Positions 10,167 through 16,983 of a stretch of 64,000 nucleotides of DNA are shown here, in pieces; positions within the stretch are counted from its first letter, which is position 1; every line of letters starts with the position of its first letter. This DNA comes from Thiorhodovibrio frisius (GTDB taxonomy: Bacteria > Pseudomonadota > Gammaproteobacteria > Chromatiales > Chromatiaceae): contig NZ_CP121471.1 in NCBI RefSeq assembly GCF_033954835.1, positions 2,784,501 through 2,848,500 on the forward strand, written 5' to 3'. A program made the translations under genes and the position numbers. Under the pieces are notes generated by a model that was not told the DNA's origin, did not search any database, and saw only the letters and a program-made list of their open reading frames with translations.

Positions 10167-11330
10167 ATGGACATCGAACCCAAGCCGATCAACCAACCGC
10201 TGGTGCTGATTGTCGATGACAGCCCCCACAATCTGTCCCTGATGTCCGAACTACTCAAGGACACTTACAGGATCAAGATCGCCAACCATGGCGTCAAGGC
10301 GCTCAGAATCGCGGCGACCAAACCGCAACCGGACCTGATTCTGCTTGACATCATGATGCCGGAGATGGACGGCTACGACGTTTGCCGGCAACTGAAGGCC
10401 GACCCGGCCACGCGGGACATCCCGGTCATCTTTCTCACCGGAAGCTCTGGGCTGGGAAACGAAGAAAAGGGGCTGGCAATGGGTGCGGTCGATTACCTCC
10501 ACAAGCCAATCAGCCCGCCGATCATGCTCGCGCGCATCCAAGCGCAGCTCGCGCTCAAGGCCAGCGCCGATTTTCTGCGCAGCAAAGCGGCCTTTCTTGA
10601 GCAGGAAGTCGCCCGCCGCACCCGCGAGGCCCTGGCCATCCAGGATGTCACCATTCTGGCGATGGCCTCGCTCGCCGAGACCCGCGATAACGAAACCGGC
10701 AACCACATCCGCCGCACCCAGTATTACGTCAAGGTCCTGGCCGAGCATTTGCGCAGCCATCCGCGCTTAGCCCCGCAGCTTAGCGAGGACTACATCAAGG
10801 TGTTGTGGAAATCCGCGCCCTTGCATGACATTGGCAAGATCGGCATCCCCGATCGCATTCTGCTGAAGCCGGGTCGCTTAGAGCCGGCGGAATTCGAGAT
10901 CATGAAAACCCACACCACCCTGGGATGGAATGCGATTCAGGCCGCCGAGGATCGGCTTGGGATGCCCGTCGCCTTCCTCTCCGTTGCCAAGGAAATCGCC
11001 CTGTCGCATCAGGAAAAATGGGACGGCTCCGGCTACCCGCAAGGTCTCGCCGGCGAGGCCATCCCGCTATCGGCACGCCTGATGGCCGTTGCCGACGTTT
11101 ACGACGCCCTGATCAGCCGTCGCGTTTACAAACCCGCGATGCCGCACGACACAGCCGCCGCCATCATCATTGCAGGCAAAGGCCAGCATTTCGACCCCGA
11201 CATTGTCGACGCCTTCATCGCGTTGCAAACCGAATTCCAAGCCATCGCCGCGCGCTACCAAGACACCGACGCCGATCTAACGCAGAAAGCCGGAGCCATC
11301 GCCAGCGCATTTGGCACCGCAGGATGCTAA
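10167..11330 (+). CDS. Response regulator with HD-GYP c-di-GMP phosphodiesterase domain
   Basis: 387 residues. The N-terminal receiver domain (about 10-130) has phosphoacceptor Asp61 in LILLDIMMPEMDG and the Lys in YLHKPI. A helical linker leads to an HD-GYP domain (about 165-355) with the metal-binding HD in LHDIGKIGIPD, a second His in HTTLGWNAI, and the GYP loop as HQEKWDGSGYPQGL. HD-GYP enzymes hydrolyse cyclic di-GMP to GMP or pGpG. A TAAGGAG Shine-Dalgarno overlaps the stop of the upstream sensor, 12 bases before the ATG, so this is the fourth gene of the signalling operon and its likely output. All catalytic residues appear intact. The neighbouring minus-strand cyclase at 11370 would oppose it. 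Confidence 0.93.
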   Translation: MDIEPKPINQPLVLIVDDSPHNLSLMSELLKDTYRIKIANHGVKALRIAATKPQPDLILLDIMMPEMDGYDVCRQLKADPATRDIPVIFLTGSSGLGNEEKGLAMGAVDYLHKPISPPIMLARIQAQLALKASADFLRSKAAFLEQEVARRTREALAIQDVTILAMASLAETRDNETGNHIRRTQYYVKVLAEHLRSHPRLAPQLSEDYIKVLWKSAPLHDIGKIGIPDRILLKPGRLEPAEFEIMKTHTTLGWNAIQAAEDRLGMPVAFLSVAKEIALSHQEKWDGSGYPQGLAGEAIPLSARLMAVADVYDALISRRVYKPAMPHDTAAAIIIAGKGQHFDPDIVDAFIALQTEFQAIAARYQDTDADLTQKAGAIASAFGTAGC

Positions 11331-11369
11331 CGGAAACTTAGCCGAAGAAAGCGCTGAGTTGATCGCATC

Positions 11370-12437
11370 TCATGCGTTTGCACCAGTACAGTACGCGCAG
11401 TGATCAGCGGGATCGATCTGGGCTTCCTCCCAGACGCACACCCGGTCTCGCCCTGCGGTTTTGGCCGCATAGAGCGCTTGATCCGCCGCCTCGAACAAAG
11501 GCTGAGCCTCACAAATGCCGGCCTCCAGCAAACAGGACGACTCGGTGGCCTGCATCGGGCGCTTAGAGTCGTTGGGGATGAAGCTGGTCGCGCCGATGCT
11601 CAGGGTGATGTAGGGTGCCGCGTCTGAGTGCGCATGCGGGATGGCCAGTGCCCGCACGGCAGCGGCGCTCTTTTCGGCCAGCGCAACAGTATCCGCCAGC
11701 GAACTGCCGGGAAGCAGGAAGGCAAATTCCTCCCCGCCATAACGCGCCACCATGTCACCTGCGCGTGTCACGGTCGCGGCCAGCCGTTGGGCGACCTTGC
11801 GCAGACAGGTATCCCCGCACACATGCCCATAGTGGTCGTTGTAGGCTTTGAAATGGTCAATATCGGCCATTAACAGCCCCAGCGGTTGCTGCTGTCGCTC
11901 GGCGCGCCGCCATTCCTGGCTGAGACGCAGACCCAGAGCGCGCCGGTTGGCAAGATCGGTCAGTGGGTCCAGGTCGCTGAGCATCCGCAGGCGGTCCTGC
12001 TGTGCCTTGAGCTTGAGATGCATACAAACCCGTGCGCGAATCAATGGAGGATTGATCGGCTTGCTGAGAAAATCGCAGGCGCCGACATCCAGCGCCAGAA
12101 TCTCGCTGTCAAAACCCATTACGGCTGTCACGAAAAGCACCGGAATTTCTGGATGTGTGCGCTTCAGGATCTGACAGACCTCAAAACCATCCATCTCCGG
12201 CATCTTCACGTCAAGCAGCACCAGATCGAAACTGTCATAATCGACGCTTCGCAGAGCTTCCGCACCACTGGTGGCGAACCTTAATTCCCCTATGCCTTCA
12301 AGCGCCGCATGCAGCACCCGAATCGCGATCAGCTCATCGTCAACGATCAGTAGCCGCGGACGGTCATCATCGCCAGCACCGTTGCCACTAAAATGGGCAA
12401 GACATTTCTGCCGCGCGGATGGGGTTGCAAAATTCAT
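11370..12437 (-). CDS. Response regulator with GGDEF diguanylate cyclase domain
   Basis: 355 residues from ATG 12437; the longer open frame reaches into the upstream gene but adds only low-complexity sequence. The receiver domain has Asp in LVLLDVKMPEMDG and Lys in LSKPI. The GGDEF domain has the active-site form RYGGEEF and DPLTDLANRR at its start. An RAGD lies exactly five residues before GGEEF, which matches the inhibitory I-site (RxxD), so product inhibition by c-di-GMP is expected. An insert after FIPNDSKRPM separates the final strands. The gene follows a STAS-protein gene by 68 bases on the same strand and converges with the HD-GYP regulator at 10167, so synthesis and degradation of the same messenger are encoded back to back. 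Confidence 0.92.
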   Translation of the reverse strand: MNFATPSARQKCLAHFSGNGAGDDDRPRLLIVDDELIAIRVLHAALEGIGELRFATSGAEALRSVDYDSFDLVLLDVKMPEMDGFEVCQILKRTHPEIPVLFVTAVMGFDSEILALDVGACDFLSKPINPPLIRARVCMHLKLKAQQDRLRMLSDLDPLTDLANRRALGLRLSQEWRRAERQQQPLGLLMADIDHFKAYNDHYGHVCGDTCLRKVAQRLAATVTRAGDMVARYGGEEFAFLLPGSSLADTVALAEKSAAAVRALAIPHAHSDAAPYITLSIGATSFIPNDSKRPMQATESSCLLEAGICEAQPLFEAADQALYAAKTAGRDRVCVWEEAQIDPADHCAYCTGANA

Positions 12438-12471
12438 ACGAATATTCCCCAACGGGCGAATACCTGCACTT

Positions 12472-12507
12472 AATGGTGCGTCGATACTCAATGGTGCGTC
12501 GATACTC
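12472..12507. repeat. Perfect 18-bp tandem duplication
   Basis: Two exact copies of AATGGTGCGTCGATACTC abut at 12472-12489 and 12490-12507, in the spacer between the STAS gene and the cyclase gene. The STAS stop codon (TGA on the minus strand, 12506-12508) overlaps the end of the second copy. In the upstream-extended cyclase frame the repeat would read SIDAPL twice. Its length is a multiple of three, so it leaves frames unchanged. Confidence 0.95.
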
Positions 12508-13003
12508 AACTCCATCGGAAGTGGTGAAGAATCCCGGCACGCGCCAGGCGGCAGTAAACTGTGGGCCCACAATTGGCAAGAAGAATCCGCTCTCGCAGAT
12601 GCCCGGCATGGTGATTCAGCAGCAACAGCAGCGTCACACCAGAATCAAACACCTTTTCCGTCGCAGACAGATCAACGACCAGGGTTAGCGGCTTAACCGT
12701 CAAGAGCGCCTCAATCGCCCGACGGATGAGCCCAACGAGCCTGAGATCGAGCTGCTCGCCAAGGCGCACGACCAGCGTATTGGATTTTCTGTTCCAGGCC
12801 AGCTCCTCGCCCATCACGATGTCGCCTGAATGGTGACGGCGCTCACCCTGCAGCTCGGGACTCAGCAACACCTGCTGATCGCTGTGGCTGAGCGGTCGAC
12901 TCGAAGGCTGGCAAAAAATGGCCTCGCGGGTGAACGGGCCTGGGCTGACTGACGCTTCAACAACCGCCGAAGCCCCGCTGCTTAATCCCTTCCGAAGCTT
13001 CAT
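12506..13003 (-). CDS. STAS-domain protein (anti-sigma-antagonist-like)
   Basis: 165 residues from ATG 13003, which sits behind a run of eight G (GGGGGGGGTAGCG) that can serve as ribosome site. The first ~60 residues look disordered. Residues about 75-165 form a STAS fold: a strand NTLVVRLGEQLD, helix, then VVDLSATEKVFDSGVTLLLLL, where the Asp-Ser-Gly carries the usual phosphorylatable Ser. Such proteins relay signals by being phosphorylated by RsbW-like kinases and dephosphorylated by PP2C/SpoIIE phosphatases, or dock on cyclases. No RsbW gene is adjacent, but a SpoIIE-type phosphatase lies at 32367. Being directly upstream of the REC-GGDEF gene suggests control of c-di-GMP synthesis; this is inference. 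Confidence 0.75.
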   Translation of the reverse strand: MKLRKGLSSGASAVVEASVSPGPFTREAIFCQPSSRPLSHSDQQVLLSPELQGERRHHSGDIVMGEELAWNRKSNTLVVRLGEQLDLRLVGLIRRAIEALLTVKPLTLVVDLSATEKVFDSGVTLLLLLNHHAGHLRERILLANCGPTVYCRLARAGILHHFRWS

Positions 13004-13670
13004 CGCTACCCCCCCCGGTACAATAGAAAAGATCCCCCGACGCCGAGTCTCTGCGCCTTGGCGTTGATCTGGGAAGTATCCGGCCAAGCCGCCCCAAGGG
13101 TGATCGGCAAAGTCCTGATCCTTGAGTCCGGAATAATCACCCACCCAAGCTCGGATCATCGAGCAGGCCCGAGCCGCCAGCGACTTTCTCTGTCTGCAAA
13201 CAAAGTATTGACTACAACTGATGCTTGGGTAATAGGCAAAGCGCTGCCCCTAGGGTCAGGCGTTGTCCCCGGCCGGCACTTGGGGCATTGCTGACCGGGC
13301 TAAGGAGGAACTGATTTGTTAGACTTTTTTGGCCTTAGTTGTCAGGTCAGTGTCTGATTCGCAGAAGGCTTCAAATTTCAAATGCTGAAAAAATCAGTCT
13401 TTCCCTTAGGCATCGCCGGCGCGTGCGGTCCCCTGTATCGTCTTTTTGGGCCTATACTCCAAAAATTGACATCGATAAAGCTTGCGAGGCGAATCCCTGA
13501 TCATGGTTTTCGGAGGGGGGAAGATCAGGGGTTGGCACATTGCCTTATCCGATTGGAATTGTTCTATTCGATGATAACAAATGACTCTGGTCTCATTGTG
13601 AAGCCCTGTGCCAAGTTTGATCGTCAAACGTGATTGCCAAACGCTGGCAACAGCCGCGAGAAAAGCCACC
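13004..13670. promoter_or_regulatory. 667-bp divergent intergenic region
   Basis: This separates the minus-strand STAS-cyclase pair from the plus-strand regulator. No convincing gene: the open frames here (for example 13382-13633) show no family resemblance. A TTGACA hexamer at 13466-13471 could be a -35 box, but its 17-base-spaced partner (GCGAAT) is weak. An inverted repeat CCCTGATC / GATCAGGG lies at 13495-13502 and 13523-13530, with a 20-base loop. It is a candidate operator or transcript hairpin upstream of the regulator. Confidence 0.35.
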
Positions 13671-14399
13671 ATGCAAGCCAATTTACCCCTAGCGTCCCAT
13701 GCCGTCCTGCCAAGCCATTCAGCTCACCCACATTCAGCTCTCGCAAAGAGCAATGCCCGACGGGTCCTGATCGTAGACGACCATCCTCTGGTGCGCGCGG
13801 GTCTCTCGACGGTGATTAACCAGGAGCCGGATCTTTTTGTTTGTGGAGAGGCAGGCACCGCCCGCGAGGCTCTGGACCTTGTTCGACACACGCAAGCGGA
13901 CATTGTCATCCTGGACCTGACGCTTCCCGACGGCAGCGGACTGGACCTGCTCAAGCGATTGCCGAAGCTGCCGGGGTGCCCGCCTCTGCTGGTCTGCTCT
14001 ATCCACGAGGAAGCGCTATTCGCCGAGCGTGCGCTCGCCGCCGGTGCCAGCGGCTACATCCATAAGGCGGAGGCAACCACTCTAGTGGTAACAGCAATCC
14101 GAAAAGTCCTCTCTGGTAGCAGCTACTGGAGCGAAGACATCACCCAGTTCCTGCTGCACAAATTATCTGGCCGCCCAGCCAAAGGCAGCAAGGGTTCAGT
14201 CGGCAATCTCACCCCACGCGAACTACAAGTGTTCATGCTGCTCGGAAAATGCCTGAGTGCCTCCAAAATTGCCGAACAGCTTGATCTGAGTGTCAAAACC
14301 ATTGAAACCCATCGCGCGAAGATCAAACGCAAGCTCAACCTTTCAAACAGCGGTGAGCTGACACGCTACGCTGTACAGTGGGTACTGGAGCAGCATTAA
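13671..14399 (+). CDS. NarL/FixJ-type response regulator
   Basis: 242 residues from ATG 13671; an in-frame ATG 63 bases earlier is possible, but its extra residues are not receiver-like. The receiver domain has the acidic pair in LIVDDHP, phosphoacceptor Asp in DIVILDLTLPDGSG, and Lys in YIHKAE. A linker leads to a LuxR-type helix-turn-helix: LTPRELQVFMLLGKCLSASKIAEQLDLSVKTIETHRAKIKRKL. Such proteins bind DNA as phosphorylated dimers and control transcription. No dedicated kinase is adjacent downstream, but hybrid kinases at 4411 and 16964 are possible donors. The receiver and HTH both look complete. Confidence 0.93.
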   Translation: MQANLPLASHAVLPSHSAHPHSALAKSNARRVLIVDDHPLVRAGLSTVINQEPDLFVCGEAGTAREALDLVRHTQADIVILDLTLPDGSGLDLLKRLPKLPGCPPLLVCSIHEEALFAERALAAGASGYIHKAEATTLVVTAIRKVLSGSSYWSEDITQFLLHKLSGRPAKGSKGSVGNLTPRELQVFMLLGKCLSASKIAEQLDLSVKTIETHRAKIKRKLNLSNSGELTRYAVQWVLEQH

Positions 14400-14464
14400 G
14401 ACCTGAGTCAGATTTTCTTTTACACTGAGCTGAGACACTCCGGTTCTTTCAGGTCGATTCCAAA

Positions 14465-14604
14465 ATGCATTCCGATTCCAACAATCCCAAAGACATCACG
14501 ACGACCGACGCACCACCGACGCCCGTCCCCTCTGCCGCCGGCGCCCCTCCAGCAACAAAAGCCCCGCCCCCGGCACCCGAAGACTCCTCCACCACGCCCG
14601 AAAG
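14465..14604 (+). pseudogene. 5' remnant of a CheB-CheR fusion gene
   Basis: ATG 14465 opens a Pro/Ala/Thr-rich, probably disordered N-terminal segment of about 45 residues. In intact fusion proteins this would lead into the CheB methylesterase domain. Here the reading frame changes at about 14600: the next frame over begins with RAICMVLSGTGSDG, which is the end of a CheB domain. The parts of CheB with the catalytic Ser and His are absent. The simplest reading is an internal deletion of roughly 450-500 bp that also shifted the frame, so the first frame continues as junk to a stop at 14800. Confidence 0.7.
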
Positions 14605-14616
14605 CGCGCCATCTGC

Positions 14617-16983
14617 ATGGTGCTTTCCGGCACGGGTAGCGACGGCACTCTGGGCGCGCGCGCCATCAAAGGCGCTGGCGGTCTGGTTGTCGCACAGAGC
14701 CCCGACACGGCGGCCTATGACGGCATGCCGCGCAGCAGCAGCATCGCCACCGGCCTGGCGGATCTGGTGCTGTCACCGGCGGAAATGCCCGAACGCCTGA
14801 TGACCTACCTCGCGCGGGCTTTCGGTCAGCCGCCGGACAAGAAAAACCCGGTCGCCAAGACCGAGGATGCGCTGACCAATATATGCCTGCTACTGCGCGA
14901 CGCTACCCGTCACGACTTCTCCCAATACAAGCACAGCACCCTGGTGCGCCGTATCGAACGGCGCATGGCCCTGCACCAGATCGAGCAGCAGGTGGACTAT
15001 GTCCGCCACTTGCAACGCGAGCCGGAAGAGATTCTGGCGCTCTTCCACGACCTACTCATCGGCGTCACCAACTTCTTTCGTGATCCAGAGGCCTTTGCGG
15101 TGCTGGAGACTGAAGTTATTCCCAAACTGTTCGCGCGTAAACTCCAACACCGCACAGTGCGCATCTGGGTGTGCGGCTGCTCCTCCGGCGAGGAGGCCTA
15201 TTCCATCGCGATTCTGGTGCATGAGCACTTGGAAGCGCTCAACCAGAACCTACCAGTGCAAATTTTTGCCACTGATTTGGATGCAAGGGCCATTGCTCAG
15301 GCACGCGCGGGGACTTTCCCGATCAATATCACGACCCATGTCTCGCCTGAGCGTCTTCAGCGATTCTTCACGCTCGACACGGAGGCCCGCGTCTATCGGA
15401 TTCAGAAAGTGATTCGCGACCTTCTAGTGTTTTCGGAGCAAGATCTCATTCGCGACCCCACATTCTCTCGAATCGACCTCATCAGCTGCCGCAACCTGCT
15501 GATTTATCTAGATGGAAACCTGCAACGCCGAATCATCCCGCTGTTTCATTACGCCTTGAATCCAAACGGGGTACTCTTTCTTGGCAGTTCAGAAACCATC
15601 GACGATGCCTTGATGATGTTCACGGCAGTGGATCGCAAATGGAAGATCTTTTCCCGGCTCGATCCCATTTCCGGCATGTCTGCGCCGACCATTGGAGAAC
15701 TTACACTCAGGCGTCCTGTGAAACCGGTAACGGAGAAGCTGCCTTCTAGTGCTCAAAGAACGCGCGTCAATCACTTTATCCGCCCGGTTAAGTTCGTTCC
15801 GAGCAGCAGAGCGGGCGACGACCCGGCTTATTACCACTTGAGCTTCTTCGAGCCGGCACCCAATACAAACGGTCCCACAACCCAGCAGACAACTCCGGCT
15901 GCCAGCACCGATGCGGGCGCGAAAACGCCCTCTGATGGCAGGACCGACGCGACCCCGAAGCCAAAGCCGAGCGCGGAAACCGGGCGCGCGGAATCTCCGC
16001 CCGCCCCTGCGCAAGCGGACCACCGCATTGCCGAACTCGAGCAGGAACTGCGCGCCAACGAGGAATATCTCCAAGCAACACTTGAGGAAATGGAGACCTC
16101 TAACGAAGAGTTGAACTCGACCAACGAGGAAATGCAATCGGTCAACGAAGAACTAGCGACCGTAAACGTTGAACTCCAAACCAAGGTGGCCGATCTCTCG
16201 CGCGCCAATGACGACATGAACAACCTGCTCGCGGGCACCGGGGTGGCCACGCTCTTTGTCGATGATCGCCGGTGCATCAGCCGCTTTACACCAGCGATGA
16301 CGAAAATCATCAAGCTTATCCCTGGCGATACCGGTCGCCCGGTGGGCGATATCGTCTCGAACCTGATCGGCTACAGCACCCTTGAGGAAGACATTGATTC
16401 AGTGTTGCAAACCCTGGTACCCATCGAGAAGTCCGTGCAGGCACTGGATAACACCTGGTACCTGATGCGGATTGGCCCCTACCGCACCCTGACCAATGTG
16501 ATTGAGGGCGCGGTCATGACCTTCGTCGACATCACCAGCCGCAAGCGCATGGAAGACGATCTGCACAACGCGCGCACCTTCGCCGAGGGCATTGTCGATG
16601 CCGTGCGCGAGCCCCTGATCATCCTTGATGGCGAAACGGTGCTGATCTCGGCCAACCGGGCGTTTTATCGGCATTTTCAGCTCACCGAGTCCGAAACCTT
16701 GGGCCACCCCCTGTTTGAGCTCGGCAATGGCCAATGGGACATCCCCGCCCTGCGCGAGCTGATCGAGAAGATTCAAGCTTCTGGTGCAAGCCTTGACGAC
16801 TATCGCATTGCGCATGATTTCCCCCGGCTCGGCCACCGCGTCATGCAAATCAACGCCCGCCGTCTGTCAGCCATGAGCGACCAGAAGGGGCACATCCTGC
16901 TCGCGTTCGAAGACATGAACGCCCCTGTGGAACCCGACACCGCGCCACCGACGGGAGGCCCGCTTGAGCCGAACAACAAATGA
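14617..16983 (+). CDS. CheR-type methyltransferase with PAS domains (CheB part lost)
   Basis: Residues 1-60 are the C-terminal tail of a CheB methylesterase (VLSGTGSDGTLGARAIKGAGG, retaining only the conserved Asp). About 84-130 is the CheR N-terminal helical domain; 135-350 is the SAM methyltransferase domain, with WVCGCSSGEEAYS and the late motif DLISCRNLLIYLD. A Pro-rich linker precedes a long coiled coil (about 475-540, Glu/Asn-rich NEELNSTNEEMQSVNEEL), then two PAS domains (about 545-650 and 665-770). CheR enzymes methylate glutamates of chemoreceptors; the fusions feed PAS-linked signals. No receptor gene is nearby. The start is uncertain because of the upstream deletion: ATG 14617 has no clear ribosome site. 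The stop overlaps the next gene by 20 bases. Confidence 0.85.
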   Translation: MVLSGTGSDGTLGARAIKGAGGLVVAQSPDTAAYDGMPRSSSIATGLADLVLSPAEMPERLMTYLARAFGQPPDKKNPVAKTEDALTNICLLLRDATRHDFSQYKHSTLVRRIERRMALHQIEQQVDYVRHLQREPEEILALFHDLLIGVTNFFRDPEAFAVLETEVIPKLFARKLQHRTVRIWVCGCSSGEEAYSIAILVHEHLEALNQNLPVQIFATDLDARAIAQARAGTFPINITTHVSPERLQRFFTLDTEARVYRIQKVIRDLLVFSEQDLIRDPTFSRIDLISCRNLLIYLDGNLQRRIIPLFHYALNPNGVLFLGSSETIDDALMMFTAVDRKWKIFSRLDPISGMSAPTIGELTLRRPVKPVTEKLPSSAQRTRVNHFIRPVKFVPSSRAGDDPAYYHLSFFEPAPNTNGPTTQQTTPAASTDAGAKTPSDGRTDATPKPKPSAETGRAESPPAPAQADHRIAELEQELRANEEYLQATLEEMETSNEELNSTNEEMQSVNEELATVNVELQTKVADLSRANDDMNNLLAGTGVATLFVDDRRCISRFTPAMTKIIKLIPGDTGRPVGDIVSNLIGYSTLEEDIDSVLQTLVPIEKSVQALDNTWYLMRIGPYRTLTNVIEGAVMTFVDITSRKRMEDDLHNARTFAEGIVDAVREPLIILDGETVLISANRAFYRHFQLTESETLGHPLFELGNGQWDIPALRELIEKIQASGASLDDYRIAHDFPRLGHRVMQINARRLSAMSDQKGHILLAFEDMNAPVEPDTAPPTGGPLEPNNK

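Noticed and set aside
13382-13633. Open frame of 83 codons in the 13 kb spacer
   Set aside because: No ribosome site, no recognisable fold, and it overlaps a candidate promoter and hairpin region.
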